From assembly GCF_902703175.1 (NCBI RefSeq), contig NZ_CACRYJ010000053.1, positions 123,470-187,469 of the forward strand: 64,000 bases of DNA. Direction: 5' to 3'. The position numbers were made by a program, and so were the translations under genes. Source of the stretch: Occultella aeris. GTDB taxonomy: Bacteria > Actinomycetota > Actinomycetes > Actinomycetales > Beutenbergiaceae. The notes beneath the pieces were generated by a model. It saw only the letters and a program-made list of their open reading frames with translations, had not been told where the DNA came from and ran no database searches. Position 1 is the first letter of the stretch. Each line of letters begins with the position of its first letter. This document shows positions 15,214 to 25,596 of the stretch, one piece after another.

Positions 15214-16767
15214 TCAGAACCCGGAGATCCGCCGTCCGGCGTCCCTCGCATCGGCGATCACGGAGGCCAGCCCGGTGCCCGCGATCCACGTGCCGGCCAC
15301 GTCGAGCGAGCCCATCGCAGTGACCGTGGAACGGGCGGCCTCGACGTGCTGTGACATTCCCCACGCCCGGGTCGGGCGGGGCAGCGTGAGAGACACCCGG
15401 ATATGGTCGATGAGCGCGTCGGCTCCGATCGTGATCCCGAGCAGCCGGCCCGCGTCCGAGAGCGCGAGCGTGGCACGTTCGGCAGCGTCCCCCGGCACGA
15501 TCCCGGCCGCGTAGGAGAGCCGGATGACGGCTCGGTCCGGGCCGGCCGCCTGCGCCACCCAGTCCCACTTGGCGCTGGCGTAGGTGAGTGCCTTGGCACC
15601 GCGGCCGGGGACGGCGACGAGCACGCCGGCGCGGGGGTGCTCGGGCAGGGCGGTGTCGTCGAGGACGAGGGTCACCAGGTCAACGCCCGACGGCGCGGGC
15701 CAGTCCGCGGCGAGGCGCGCCAGGGCGTTGGTCGCCTCGGGCGTACTGCGAATGCCGTCGCGGCCGTCGGTACGCGCCGGGTCGCCGGTCGTGGCACCGG
15801 GTTGCGGCGGCGCACCCAGGAAGCCCCAGGTGTGCGGCGGGCTGGCGAGCAGCACCTTGCCCGCGCGGATGCGGATCGAGCCCGCGTGCACGAGCCAGCC
15901 ACCGCCGTCGGGCGTGAGGGAATCGACCGGGGTGCCCGGGCGCAGGTCGGCGCCGGCGCGGGTCAGGTCCGCGACGAGCGCCTCGACGAGCCGGTGGATG
16001 CCACCCCGCACACCCTGCACCGCGCTGCCCGCGGGGGCGGCGGCGCGGATCTCGGCGAGCGAGGCGGCAAGCGACCCGGTCCGGGCCAGCCGGTCAAGCA
16101 CCCCGGGGAGCAGATCCGTCGCGGCGAGTTCCTCGGGTTCGACCGAGTGCACGCCGCGGACCACCGGACGCAGCAGCCGATCGGTGACGGCCTCGCCCAT
16201 CCGGGCGGTGACCAGGGCGGCCAGCGTCGGGCCCGGGGCGGGCGAGGGACCGACGCCACGGGCGACGGCGCCCGGTCCGGCGGCGGGTCGGGCGCCGGTG
16301 ACGTCGACGGGCAGGTCCAGATCCAGCCGGGCGCGCGCCAGGCCGTCCGCCCCCAGAACCTCGGCCAGACCGGGGGCGTCGAGGTCGGTCGGGATGCCGA
16401 GCACACCGGTGGCGGGCATGGCGCGGGAGAAGCCGTCGTGGTGGACCCGCGCCGGGACCCGGCTCGGGGTGACGATCTCGGAGGCGAGCCCGAGGTCGTC
16501 GATGAGGGCGGCGACGGTGCCGCCGCGCGTGGCGAAACTCTCGGCACCGGAGTCCAGAGCCACGCCCGCCACCGGGTTCGAGCCGACCAGCCCGCCGAAG
16601 GAATCCGCGGCCTCCAGGACCGTGACCGAGCTGCCGGCGCGGGCCGCCTCCCACGCGGCGACCAGTCCGGCGACGCCGCCGCCGATGACGACGACGCCTA
16701 CGGTCGAGGTCGGGTTCTGCGCTCGCGCGGAAGCGCCGTCGTCAGGTTCGGCGGGCGGCGTGCTCAT
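15214..16767 (-). CDS. hemG: Coproporphyrinogen III oxidase (CgoX, HemG/HemY type)
   Basis: 517 residues of the FAD-dependent oxygen-using HemY type, which in actinobacteria oxidises coproporphyrinogen III to coproporphyrin III. The dinucleotide-binding [17 protein letters not shown] lies near residues 29-45, followed by LEAADSFGG and a C-terminal [20 protein letters not shown]. Several insertions rich in Gly, Ala and Pro are spread through the substrate domain (near 155-175 and 325-345). It overlaps hemE by four bases (16764-16767). HemQ in the operon supports the coproporphyrin reading over protoporphyrinogen oxidase. Confidence 0.93.
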   Translation of the reverse strand: MSTPPAEPDDGASARAQNPTSTVGVVVIGGGVAGLVAAWEAARAGSSVTVLEAADSFGGLVGSNPVAGVALDSGAESFATRGGTVAALIDDLGLASEIVTPSRVPARVHHDGFSRAMPATGVLGIPTDLDAPGLAEVLGADGLARARLDLDLPVDVTGARPAAGPGAVARGVGPSPAPGPTLAALVTARMGEAVTDRLLRPVVRGVHSVEPEELAATDLLPGVLDRLARTGSLAASLAEIRAAAPAGSAVQGVRGGIHRLVEALVADLTRAGADLRPGTPVDSLTPDGGGWLVHAGSIRIRAGKVLLASPPHTWGFLGAPPQPGATTGDPARTDGRDGIRSTPEATNALARLAADWPAPSGVDLVTLVLDDTALPEHPRAGVLVAVPGRGAKALTYASAKWDWVAQAAGPDRAVIRLSYAAGIVPGDAAERATLALSDAGRLLGITIGADALIDHIRVSLTLPRPTRAWGMSQHVEAARSTVTAMGSLDVAGTWIAGTGLASVIADARDAGRRISGF

Positions 16768-17942
16768 CGGTCCGCGGCCGCGTGCACCGTCTCCACGATC
16801 CGGGTCAGGACCTCAGGGTCGGTGTCCGGCGGCACACCGTGGCCGAGGTTGAGCACGTGCGCGGGAGCCGCAGCGCCGCGAGCGAGCACGTCGTGGACGT
16901 GCGCCTTGAGCACCGGCCACGGCGCGGCCAGCAGCGCGGGGTCCACGTTTCCCTGCAGCGGCACGCCGGGCACGACCGCGGCGGCGGCGTCCAGCGGGGT
17001 GCGGTAGTCGACGCCGACGACGTCTACCCCGACGTCGTGCATCGCACCGAGCAGGTGGCCGGTGCCGACGCCGAAGTGCACCGTCGGCACGCGTCCGCCG
17101 TTCGCGGCCACCCCGGTGCTCGCCCCGGGCACCCGCAGGTCGCGGACCGGCGCGAGCGCGGCCGACGAATGCGGCGCGACCAGCGCGGTGTAGTCGGCCA
17201 GGGACAGCCCGCCGGCCCAGGAGTCGAACAGCTGGGCCGCGGAGGCACCCGCGCTGATCTGCGCGAGCAGGAACGCCCCGGTCAGCTCGGCGAGCCAGGA
17301 CATCAGGTCCGCCCACACCTCGGGCTCGCTATGCATCAGCGTCCGCGCAGCGAGCTGGTCCTTCGACGGGCCACCCTCGACGAGGTATGCGGCGAGCGTG
17401 AACGGGGCACCCGCGAACCCGATCAGGGGCGTGCTGCCGAGCTCGCCGACCAACCGGCCCACCGCGGTGGTGACGGGCTCGAACAGGCCCGCGGGGACGC
17501 CGTCGGGCGTGAGAGCGCGCAGTGCGGCGACGTCTGCCGCGGTCCGCACCGGGTGCGCCAGCACCGGACCCTTGCCGGGCACGATGTCCACATCCACACC
17601 GATCAGGCGCAGCGGGACGACGATGTCGCTGAAGAAGATCGCGGCGTCCACCCCGTGCCGGCGGACTGGCTGCAAGGTGATCTCGGTGACCAGGTCCGGG
17701 TCCAGGCAGGCCTCGAGCATCCGGATCCCGGTGCGCAGTGCCCGGTACTCGGGTAGCGATCGTCCCGCCTGCCGCATGAACCACACCGGCGTGGTCGGCG
17801 AACGCTCCCCGGAGTAGGCGCGGACGAGGGGCGAGGAAGCCGTTGCACCCGTGAGCGGGTGGTCGGCGGGCAGGAGGGTCACGCGCTCGATTCTGACATC
17901 TCGGGCGCGGGCGTCGTGACCATGGTGAGGTTGACGCGACAT
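16764..17942 (-). CDS. hemE: Uroporphyrinogen decarboxylase
   Basis: Removes the four acetate carboxyls of uroporphyrinogen III to give coproporphyrinogen III. It has the diagnostic [20 protein letters not shown], the catalytic Asp region in [19 protein letters not shown], and [20 protein letters not shown] 17942 follows GGAG by seven bases and gives 392 residues. GTG 17882 would give 372, nearer the usual length, but has no visible ribosome site. First gene of the eight-gene minus-strand heme operon; its promoter must lie in or near the 44-base gap to the divergent gene at 17987. Confidence 0.95.
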   Translation of the reverse strand: MSRQPHHGHDARARDVRIERVTLLPADHPLTGATASSPLVRAYSGERSPTTPVWFMRQAGRSLPEYRALRTGIRMLEACLDPDLVTEITLQPVRRHGVDAAIFFSDIVVPLRLIGVDVDIVPGKGPVLAHPVRTAADVAALRALTPDGVPAGLFEPVTTAVGRLVGELGSTPLIGFAGAPFTLAAYLVEGGPSKDQLAARTLMHSEPEVWADLMSWLAELTGAFLLAQISAGASAAQLFDSWAGGLSLADYTALVAPHSSAALAPVRDLRVPGASTGVAANGGRVPTVHFGVGTGHLLGAMHDVGVDVVGVDYRTPLDAAAAVVPGVPLQGNVDPALLAAPWPVLKAHVHDVLARGAAAPAHVLNLGHGVPPDTDPEVLTRIVETVHAAADR

Positions 17943-17986
17943 CACTCGGCTCCGAGGTGTCACCCCGCTCATGTCAGGATGTCCAC

Positions 17987-18928
17987 GTGTCTTCTCGCGC
18001 GGATGCGATCGATCCTGCCCTCTTGACCCAGTGGTGCACGGAGCGCCTGGGCAGCCCGCCTGCGGAGGAGATCTTCAGATCCGGGCACCTGTCTGTCGTC
18101 ATCGGGCTGCGGCTCGCCGACGGCCGCGAGGTGGTGGTCAAGGTTCGTCCGGACTCGCCGCGGATCGCGGCCTGTGTCGAAATCCAGCGCCGCATGTTCC
18201 AGGCCGGCTATCCGTGCCCTGAGCCGCTCACCGACGCCGTGCCTCTCGGCCGCGACATCGCAACCGCGGAAGCCTACGTCCCTGACGGCGCCTTGCTCCC
18301 GAGCACGGACCAGGCCGTCCGATCCTCTGCGGAGGCCTTCGCGCGGCTGATTCGGCTCGCACCCCGGCCGGCTGAGGTGTCGACCCTCGAACCGGCACCG
18401 TCGTGGGCGGCGTGGAACCACGCCGAGGGCGGACTGTGGCCGCGCCCGGAGGGCCCTGACGTCAACCTCAACGAGGTGGCCGGCGCGGACTGGATCGACG
18501 ACGCCGGGCGCCGGGCCCGGGACAGGCTTCGAGCCGGCGAGTCGGACGCGGTGATCGGCCACTGCGACTGGCTTGCCGGCAACCTGCGGTGGAGCGGCGA
18601 CGCGCTGCTGGTGGTGCACGACTGGGACAGCATGACCGTCGACAGCGAGGCCGTCCTCGTCGGGTTGGCAGCCGCCCTGTACTCGACCGTCGACGTGGAC
18701 GACCTTGCCACCGTGGAGGAGACCGAGCAGTTCCTCGTTGCGTATTGCGATGCGCGTGGCCGGGACTTCAGCGCCGACGAACTCGAGCGGTCGTGGGCGG
18801 CCGGCGTCTGGACCAGGGCATACGACGCCAAGTATCAGCACACGGTCGGACAGCCCATCACCTCACTGCGCGAGAGCGAGGCCCGTGAGCGGCTCCGTCG
18901 CGCTGGGACCGACCGAGGACCGTCCTGA
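17987..18928 (+). CDS. APH-type phosphotransferase family protein
   Basis: 313 residues with the kinase-like fold of aminoglycoside/homoserine phosphotransferases. The nucleotide loop region is [22 protein letters not shown] (ATP-binding Lys). The catalytic HxDxxxxN is present as [12 protein letters not shown], and the metal-binding segment is [11 protein letters not shown] 17987 follows AGGAT by six bases; the upstream ATG-like extension lacks support. Divergent from hemE. Its phosphate acceptor is unknown; resistance should not be assumed. Confidence 0.8.
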   Translation: MSSRADAIDPALLTQWCTERLGSPPAEEIFRSGHLSVVIGLRLADGREVVVKVRPDSPRIAACVEIQRRMFQAGYPCPEPLTDAVPLGRDIATAEAYVPDGALLPSTDQAVRSSAEAFARLIRLAPRPAEVSTLEPAPSWAAWNHAEGGLWPRPEGPDVNLNEVAGADWIDDAGRRARDRLRAGESDAVIGHCDWLAGNLRWSGDALLVVHDWDSMTVDSEAVLVGLAAALYSTVDVDDLATVEETEQFLVAYCDARGRDFSADELERSWAAGVWTRAYDAKYQHTVGQPITSLRESEARERLRRAGTDRGPS

Positions 18929-19002
18929 CCGAGCTCGAGGCCCCCGGCAATGCGGGTTCCATCGGGGGATACGCTGAGCCGCACGACCCATCGGGAGCCA
19001 CC

Positions 19003-19737
19003 ATGACCACGTCGCCGCACGACCGGGCCACCGACGGCCGCCCGCTTCTCGCTCTCATTCCGGGCGCCGGGTCGGACCCCGGCTACTGGCAACCACTCCG
19101 GGCCGCCCTCGAGGCCGTCGGGCTCGACTCGGTGGCGGTCGATCTCCCCTGCGCCGACGACACCGCCGACCTGCGGGCATACACGGACGCCGTCCTTGCC
19201 GTCACCGCGGACCATCCCGGGGACGTCGTGCTGGTGGCCCACTCGTTCGGCGCCTTCACCGCGCCGCTCGCCGCCGAGCGCCTGACCTCGGCGCGGCTGG
19301 TCCTGCTCTCGGCGATGGTGCCGCGCCCCGGGGAGGCACCCGGCGACTGGTGGGAGGCGACCGGTCAAGCCGCCGCGCGCCGCGACGCCGACCTCGCCGC
19401 GAACCGGGAACCCGACGACTCCCTCGAGGCCCTGTTCTACAACGGGTTGACCCCGGCGCAGATCGAGCAGGCCAGGTGGTGGGATCGGCCACAATCGGGC
19501 ACGCCGTTCGTCGCGCCCTGGCCGCTGCCGGCGTGGCCGGACCTGCCGACCACGGTGCTCGCGTTCGCCGACGACCGGCTCTTCCCGCCGACGTTCCAGC
19601 GGCGGATCGCCGCGGAGCGGCTGGGTCTCGAGTTGGGTCTGGTACCCGGTGGCCACATGGGCATGATCTCCCACCCCGGACCGCTCGCCGCCACCCTCGC
19701 GCGCATCGTGGGCGAGGGTTCGGACACCGCGTCATAA
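19003..19737 (+). CDS. Alpha/beta hydrolase
   Basis: 244 residues of the alpha/beta-hydrolase fold. IPGAGSDPGYW forms the oxyanion region, the nucleophile is Ser81 in VAHSFGAF, the acid is in AFADDRLFPP and the histidine in PGGHMGMI. It resembles the salicylate-esterase/hydroxynitrile-lyase-like group that starts with an HGAxxxxxxW block. It lies between the phosphotransferase and hemA, 24 bases before hemA, so it may share hemA transcription. Substrate unknown. Confidence 0.8.
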   Translation: MTTSPHDRATDGRPLLALIPGAGSDPGYWQPLRAALEAVGLDSVAVDLPCADDTADLRAYTDAVLAVTADHPGDVVLVAHSFGAFTAPLAAERLTSARLVLLSAMVPRPGEAPGDWWEATGQAAARRDADLAANREPDDSLEALFYNGLTPAQIEQARWWDRPQSGTPFVAPWPLPAWPDLPTTVLAFADDRLFPPTFQRRIAAERLGLELGLVPGGHMGMISHPGPLAATLARIVGEGSDTAS

Positions 19738-19761
19738 CGATCAGCGGGCCGCGGACGTACG

Positions 19762-21048
19762 ATGGCGGGCGTGCTGGTGTGTGTGAGTGCGAACCATCGG
19801 ACCGCGAGCTTCGCGGTCCTCGAGCGACTCTCCGCAGCGCATCCGGACCCGACGGCGCATCTCGCCGACGCCGGCGTGCGCGGCGCCGTCGTGGTCGCGA
19901 CGTGCAACAGGCACGAGTCCTACCTCGACGTGGACGCCGAGTCCGAGGCGGACGTCGAGGCGGCCGTCGAGACCGCGCTCGGGCGCCTCGCCGGGCCGGC
20001 GGGGCTGACCACGCACGACCTGCGGGCCAAGGCCCGCGTGATGACCTCCAGCCGGGTGGCGGCGCACCTGTTCGCGGTGGCCAGCGGCCTCGACTCCGTG
20101 GTGGTGGGCGAGGACGAGATCGCGGGCCAGGTACGCCGCGCGCTCAGCGACGCCCGCGAGGCCGGCGCCACGACCGGTGCCCTGGAGCGCCTGTTCCAGA
20201 TGGCCTCGACCACCTCCCGCGGCGTGAAGAACACGACCGGGATCAACGCGGCCGGCCGGTCCATGGTGCGCTTGGCGCTGGACCTCGCCGAGAGTCGGAT
20301 CCCGGAGTGGGCCCGCGCCCGGGTGCTGATCATCGGCACCGGTGCGTACGCGCGGACCACCCTGGCGGCGCTGCGCGAGCGCGGGGTCGCCGCCGTGGAT
20401 GTGTCCTCACCGTCCGGGCGCGAGCAGATGTTCGCGAGCCGGGAGGGCGTCCGGCCCGTCGGCGCGGCCGAGTTGCCGGCCGCGCTCGGGCGCGCGGATC
20501 TGATCATCACCTCAACGAACGTGCCGGCCCTGGATGCCGAGCGACTCGCGCCCGCCCGCGGCACGGACGCGCGGGCGCTGCTGGTCATCGACCTGGGTCT
20601 GCCCAGCAACGTCGCCAAGGACGTCACGACCGTGCCCGGCGTGGACCTGCTGGACCTGGAGACGATCAGCCGGCACGCCCCGGTGGCGGAACTGAACGCG
20701 AGCGCGCAGGCCCATGACCTGGTGGCTGCGGCGGCCCGCGAGTACGAGACCCGTACGGCCGCCGAGACCGCCGGCCCCGCGATCGTGGCCTACCGCGGCC
20801 ACATCGAGGAACTGCTCGATGCCGAGATCGCCCGCGCCCGCGAGCGCGGCGAGCATTCCGAGGACGTCGAGCGGGCCCTGCGCCACTTCGCCGGCGTCCT
20901 CGTGCACTCCCCCACCGCCCGGGCCCGGGACCTCGCCGCGCAGGGCCGGCTGCCGGAGCTCACGGACGCGCTCGGGACACTGTACGGACTGCACGTCCCG
21001 CCGCACGACGAGAACACGCTCGGCGTGACCTACCGCCGGATCGGCTGA
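19762..21048 (+). CDS. hemA: Glutamyl-tRNA reductase
   Basis: 428 residues. It reduces the glutamate on Glu-tRNA to glutamate-1-semialdehyde with NADPH, the first and usually rate-setting step of heme synthesis. The catalytic cysteine is C48 in VVVATCNRHESYL. SVVVGEDEIAGQVRRAL is the actinobacterial form of the GExQILGQ signature, then comes the Rossmann segment VLIIGTGAYARTTLAALRERG, and the C-terminal dimer helix is intact. It is plus-strand, separated from the minus-strand hem operon by two other genes, so HemA and HemL are made from different transcripts. Confidence 0.95.
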   Translation: MAGVLVCVSANHRTASFAVLERLSAAHPDPTAHLADAGVRGAVVVATCNRHESYLDVDAESEADVEAAVETALGRLAGPAGLTTHDLRAKARVMTSSRVAAHLFAVASGLDSVVVGEDEIAGQVRRALSDAREAGATTGALERLFQMASTTSRGVKNTTGINAAGRSMVRLALDLAESRIPEWARARVLIIGTGAYARTTLAALRERGVAAVDVSSPSGREQMFASREGVRPVGAAELPAALGRADLIITSTNVPALDAERLAPARGTDARALLVIDLGLPSNVAKDVTTVPGVDLLDLETISRHAPVAELNASAQAHDLVAAAAREYETRTAAETAGPAIVAYRGHIEELLDAEIARARERGEHSEDVERALRHFAGVLVHSPTARARDLAAQGRLPELTDALGTLYGLHVPPHDENTLGVTYRRIG

Positions 21049-21099
21049 CCCCCGCCACCGCCGCCCGTCCACCGGAGCGGGCGTGCGGTCCCGCGCAGG

Positions 21100-22497
21100 G
21101 TGAATGATGTGACCGTGACCGGCCACAACAGGATCGAGCGGTACCCGACGCGACGGGCCGCGCACGCGGCGGGCCGGCAGACACGCAAGGTGGCGCCGCG
21201 CCGCACCCTCGGCACGTTGGCGACGTCCGACCGGGACCCCGTCGCCCACCTCAGGGAGCAGAACGCCGACCGATTGCCCGAACTCGTCCCGCTCCGGATG
21301 GCACGGATGCTCCAGGACCCGTTCGCCTTCTATCGCGGCACCGCGGGCCTGATGGCTCTCGACCTCGCCGACTCCCCGAGCTCCGGGCTGCCGGTCATCG
21401 CCTGCGGTGACGCCCACCTCAGCAACTTCGGCATCTACGCGACCCCCGAGCGGCGCCTCACCTTCGATCTGAACGACTTCGACGAGGCGGCCGCCGCACC
21501 ATGGGAGTGGGATCTCAAGCGCCTCGTCACGAGCGCCGTCATCGGCGGCAGACACGCGGGGTACGCCGCTGCCGAGACCGAGCGGGCCGCTCGCGAAGCC
21601 GTGGCGGTCTATGCCGCCGGCCTCAAGGAACTCGCCGCGCTGTCTCCGGCGGCCCGCTACTTCATGCACACCGGCAAGGCCAAGGCGCGGGGGTGGCTCG
21701 ACAAGACCTCGCGCACGGCGATGAAGGGCGCGGTCGAGTCGGCGCGCAAGCGGACCGCCGAGCGGGCGGTCCGGCGCACCACCGAACGCGGCCCGGACGG
21801 ACGGCTGCGCTTCGTCGAGACCCCGCCGACGATGACGCACCCGAGCGGCGCCGTCGTCGAGGCCATGACGGACATCGTCGAGCGCGTCCTTTCGAGCATG
21901 AGCGTCGACATCGCCGTCGTCCTGCGCCAGTACGAACCACTGGATCTCGTTCGGCGCGTGGTCGGTGTGGGAAGCGTCGGTACGCGGTGCTATCTGCACC
22001 TGATGGGCGGCGCGGATGATGACGTGATGCTCCTGCAGGTGAAGGAGGCAGGCGAGTCCGTCCTGGTCCGGTACGGGCGCGTCGAGCAACCACCGGACAT
22101 CGCCCGAGGGATCGCGGCGGCCGGCAACGGTCTACGCGTGGTGGCGCTGCAGCGCGTCCTCCAGGGGGTCTCCGATCCCTACCTCGGCCACGTGCAGGTG
22201 GCTGGGCGGGACTACTACCTGCGTCAGTTCCACGACATGAAGGGTTCGATCGACCTCGACTCGCTCGACGCGGCCGCGTTCCGTCAGTATGTCGCCGCCT
22301 GCGCGTCCATCCTGGCGCGGGCCCACTCGCAGAGCCCGACCGCTAGCAAGATCGTCGGCTACATCGGCAACGGGGCCGCACTCACCGATGCCATCACGGA
22401 GTGGGCATACGCCTACGCGGACCAGTCCCGTCAGGACTTCGACGCGCTCCGTGCGGCCGCCGACGACGGCAGGGTGCCGCGGGCCGACCAGCCGTAG
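21100..22497 (+). CDS. DUF2252 family protein
   Basis: 465 residues. It matches the DUF2252 family by PLRMARMLQDPFAFYRGTA near residue 65, CGDAHLSNFG near 105, DLNDFDEA near 125 and WEWDLKRL after it. The GDAHLSNFG and DLNDFD segments look like the catalytic and metal loops of kinase-fold phosphotransferases, so a kinase-like activity is possible. Late VGSVGTRCYLHLM and YYLRQFHDMKGS segments are also family-typical. The start is GTG 21100; GTG at 21109 and 21115 are alternatives. Biochemical role unknown. Confidence 0.85.
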   Translation: MNDVTVTGHNRIERYPTRRAAHAAGRQTRKVAPRRTLGTLATSDRDPVAHLREQNADRLPELVPLRMARMLQDPFAFYRGTAGLMALDLADSPSSGLPVIACGDAHLSNFGIYATPERRLTFDLNDFDEAAAAPWEWDLKRLVTSAVIGGRHAGYAAAETERAAREAVAVYAAGLKELAALSPAARYFMHTGKAKARGWLDKTSRTAMKGAVESARKRTAERAVRRTTERGPDGRLRFVETPPTMTHPSGAVVEAMTDIVERVLSSMSVDIAVVLRQYEPLDLVRRVVGVGSVGTRCYLHLMGGADDDVMLLQVKEAGESVLVRYGRVEQPPDIARGIAAAGNGLRVVALQRVLQGVSDPYLGHVQVAGRDYYLRQFHDMKGSIDLDSLDAAAFRQYVAACASILARAHSQSPTASKIVGYIGNGAALTDAITEWAYAYADQSRQDFDALRAAADDGRVPRADQP

Positions 22498-22516
22498 TCC
22501 CTGGTGTACTGATCGG

Positions 22517-23275
22517 GTGAGCGAACCGGAGGAGCTGCGGGTTGCCATCGTCGGCGACGTCGTGCACCGCCCCGCGCAGGCCTGGACGACCACCGTGCAT
22601 GCCCTGCTACGCCACCTGGCCGCGAACGGGCTGGCCGACGTGGTCCCTGAGCCACTCGGCATCGTGGGGGACGTCGAGACCGACCGCCTGGTGCCGGGCG
22701 ATGCCGGGCCGGCCAGCTGGCCGTACCAGGCGACCGAACCAGGGCTGGCCTCGGCTGCCCGACTCCTGCGGGCGGTGCACGACGCGACCCGTGGCTGGCG
22801 TCCGCCCCCGAGTGCTCGGTGGGCCCACCCGCCCAGATCCGACGCGGCCGCCGAAACGTCCGTGATCTGTCATGGCGACCCCGGCCCGTGGAACATGGCC
22901 TGGACCGGTGGCGTGGCGACCGGCCTCTTCGACTGGGATCACGCCTACCCCGGCCCGGCGCTCGACGACGTCGCATACGCGCTCGAGTACTTCGCGCCGT
23001 TCCGGGATGACGCCGAGGCGGTGCGCTGGCACGGGTTCACGTTGCCACCTGACCGACGTCGGCGCACCGAGGTGTTCGCGGCGGCCTACGGCCTCGGCTC
23101 GAGCGCAGGGCTTCTGGACGCCGTCATCGCGCGGCAGGAGACTACGGCCGACCAGGTCCGGGCGCTCGCGAACGAAGGCGTGCTACCCCAGGCGAGGTGG
23201 GTGAACGAGGGCTACCTCGACGTACTGGCCGCCCGGGTCGCCTGGTCCCGGGCCAACCGCCACCTGTTCGAGTAG
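22517..23275 (+). CDS. APH-type phosphotransferase family protein (second)
   Basis: 252 residues. HGDPGPWNMAW carries the HxDxxxxN catalytic loop and GLFDWDHAYPGP the DxD metal site. RLLRAVHDAT precedes it as in other small phosphotransferases. It is short for the family and its N-lobe is reduced: there is no clear ATP-binding lysine strand. The start is GTG 22517, 19 bases after the DUF2252 stop; upstream sequence in this frame lies inside that gene. Possibly co-transcribed with the DUF2252 gene. Substrate unknown. Confidence 0.8.
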   Translation: MSEPEELRVAIVGDVVHRPAQAWTTTVHALLRHLAANGLADVVPEPLGIVGDVETDRLVPGDAGPASWPYQATEPGLASAARLLRAVHDATRGWRPPPSARWAHPPRSDAAAETSVICHGDPGPWNMAWTGGVATGLFDWDHAYPGPALDDVAYALEYFAPFRDDAEAVRWHGFTLPPDRRRRTEVFAAAYGLGSSAGLLDAVIARQETTADQVRALANEGVLPQARWVNEGYLDVLAARVAWSRANRHLFE

Positions 23276-23333
23276 GCCGACGGCGACCCACCGCCGAGAT
23301 GGGTCGACCGCACGCCCTCGGATGTGCGGCCGG

Positions 23334-25496
23334 TCATGCGTCAGGTATGGGATCGAGCCCGGTGTGGTGGGCCGCGAACGCGAGCTGGTCGGCGAACTCC
23401 GCCGCCTGGGCGTCCTTGGGCTTGCCCATTCCATGCCCGGCTCGGGTATCCACGCGCAGCAGGGCCGGCCCGGCCCCTTCGGAGCCGGCGGACAGGGCGT
23501 GCTGCAGCTCGGCTCCGAACTTCAGGGAATGCGCGGGCACCACGCGGTCGTCGTGGTCGCCGGTGCAGATGAGCGTGGGCGGGTAGGCGACGTCGTCGCG
23601 CACCCGGTGCAGCGGTGAGTAGGCGTACAGCGCGGGGAACTCCGCCGCGTCGTCCGGGTCGCCGTAGTCGCTGCACCAGGCCCAACCGACTGTGAACCGG
23701 TGGAACCGCAGCATGTCGAGCACGCCGACGGTCGGCAGCGCCGCCGCCCACAGCTCGGGCCGCTGGGTCATCGCGGCACCGACGAGCAGCCCACCGTTCG
23801 ATCGCCCGTGGACCGCGATCGCGGACGCCGTGCCGGACGAGCGGAGCCACTCGGCGCAGGCATACAGGTCGTCGAACACATTCTGCTTGCGATCCTTCGT
23901 GCCTGCGTCGTGCCACTGCTCGCCGTACTCCCCGCCGCCGCGCAGCGTCGCGACCGCGAGCGTGCCACCGGCCGCGACCCACGCGACGAAGATCGCCCGG
24001 AACTCCGGGTTCACCTCGATCCGGAACCCGCCATAGCCGTACAGGAGCGTCGGCCGGGGCGCATCGTCGGCGAGGTCCGCGCGCTGGACGAGGAACATCG
24101 GTACCTCGGTGCCCTCCGTGGACGTCGCGCGAGGTCGGGTGACGGAGACCTCGCCGACGTCGAACGCGCCGGGTGGCCCGGCCAGCACCTTGTGCTTCGG
24201 CGCCGGTGCGGTGACGACCCGGTGGTTCGTCCCGGCATCGGTGAACGAGACGGTGCGGACATGGACGACGGCGGAGCCCTCCTCAACGTCGAGGCCCGCC
24301 ACGGTCACGGCCTCGCCGAGGTCGACGGCGCGGCGCGCCTCGGTGATGCCCACCGGGACGTCATCGCCGTCCGCCTGGTCGAAACCGGCGAGCACCACGC
24401 GGTGCGTGGCGTCGCGGGAGTAGACCAGCACGAGACCGTCCACCGTGAGCGCGGACTCCGGACGCAGCACACCGTCCGCGGACTCCCCCACGAGCTCGCG
24501 GAACTCGGGCTCCGAACCCGCACCGACGCCGTCGGGATCGATCGTGACGATCCGGCGGCGTGGCGCGCCGTCATCCGTGTGCAGCACGAGCCGGCCGCCT
24601 CGCGCGCCGAGGACCGCCCACCGGGCGCGGGCATCGGAGGTCAGCGCGACCTCATCGGCATCGATGTCGATGCCACCTGGTCCTGGCACGAGCCGCCGTA
24701 CCGCGAGGTCGCTCGGCCCCGAGGAGCCCGCCGCGTATCTGATGACGAGCCAGTCCCCCGCGACGTCCGGATAGGCGAACAGCTTCGGAGCATCCGGCCG
24801 GTGCCACACGGTGACGTCGTCCGCCGGTGCCTCGCCGAGCCGGTGCAGCCGCAGGTAGCCGGCCTCGGTGACATCGGCGAAGGTCGCGCCGGTCGGGGCG
24901 TCGTGCACCCAGTACAGGAAGCCGCTCGAGTCGGGCAGCCAGGTGGGCTCGACCCACTTCGTCCAGGTGAGCTGGTCGGGTAGGACGGCTCCGGTCGCGA
25001 CGTCGAGCACGCGGATCGTGCGCCAGTCCGAGCCTGCCTCGGCGAGGGCATAGGCGAGCAACTCCCCGTCCGGGCTCACCGACCAGCTGGTCACCGCCGT
25101 CGTGCCGGCGGCGTCGAGTTCGTTCGGATCGAGCAGCACACGGTCCTCAAGGGACGGCACGCCGCCGTCGTCGGAGACGACGAGCCGGTCCTGGTTCGCG
25201 GTCCCGTCGTTCACCCACGCGAACGTGCGACCGTGCCGCTCGTGCGGGAGGCCCACGCTCGGTGCGTGCAGGATCCGCGAGACGAGGTCGTCGAACGCGG
25301 GGCGCTCCGGCAGCGCCGCGAGGATCGGTTCGCTGAGCGTGTTCTGCGCGGCGACGAACGCCTGCGTCTGCGCCGAATCAGGGTCCTCGAGCCAGCGGTA
25401 CGGGTCGGCGACACTGACCCCGTGCAGGACGTCGACGACGTCGGACCGGCGGGCGGGCGGGTAGCTCAGGGGTTCAGGGCTCGAGTCGAGAGGCAT
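23334..25496 (-). CDS. Prolyl oligopeptidase family serine peptidase (S9A)
   Basis: 720 residues, the standard length. It has an N-terminal seven-bladed propeller after VADPYRWLEDPDSAQTQAFV, then an alpha/beta-hydrolase domain. The triad is Ser near 563 in AVHGRSNGGLLVGAAM, Asp near 645 in CTGDHDDRVVPAHS, and His near 688 in RAGHGMGK. These enzymes cleave after proline in short peptides. No signal peptide is seen, so it is likely cytoplasmic. ATG 25496 places the start at MPLDSSPEP; the longer frame runs into the divergent gene's promoter. Confidence 0.93.
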   Translation of the reverse strand: MPLDSSPEPLSYPPARRSDVVDVLHGVSVADPYRWLEDPDSAQTQAFVAAQNTLSEPILAALPERPAFDDLVSRILHAPSVGLPHERHGRTFAWVNDGTANQDRLVVSDDGGVPSLEDRVLLDPNELDAAGTTAVTSWSVSPDGELLAYALAEAGSDWRTIRVLDVATGAVLPDQLTWTKWVEPTWLPDSSGFLYWVHDAPTGATFADVTEAGYLRLHRLGEAPADDVTVWHRPDAPKLFAYPDVAGDWLVIRYAAGSSGPSDLAVRRLVPGPGGIDIDADEVALTSDARARWAVLGARGGRLVLHTDDGAPRRRIVTIDPDGVGAGSEPEFRELVGESADGVLRPESALTVDGLVLVYSRDATHRVVLAGFDQADGDDVPVGITEARRAVDLGEAVTVAGLDVEEGSAVVHVRTVSFTDAGTNHRVVTAPAPKHKVLAGPPGAFDVGEVSVTRPRATSTEGTEVPMFLVQRADLADDAPRPTLLYGYGGFRIEVNPEFRAIFVAWVAAGGTLAVATLRGGGEYGEQWHDAGTKDRKQNVFDDLYACAEWLRSSGTASAIAVHGRSNGGLLVGAAMTQRPELWAAALPTVGVLDMLRFHRFTVGWAWCSDYGDPDDAAEFPALYAYSPLHRVRDDVAYPPTLICTGDHDDRVVPAHSLKFGAELQHALSAGSEGAGPALLRVDTRAGHGMGKPKDAQAAEFADQLAFAAHHTGLDPIPDA

Positions 25497-25596
25497 GTGT
25501 CCAGTCAATCGCACCCGGGGCGGACCCGAGCACACGGCCGAGCGCCGCGGGCTGAGGCGTGCGCCTGGCACGATCGTGGCGTGGCAGGCTGGGCGC

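Noticed and set aside
17987..18928. Aminoglycoside resistance kinase
   Set aside because: Fold motifs are shared by many unrelated phosphotransferases; nothing in the sequence or neighbours shows drug resistance.
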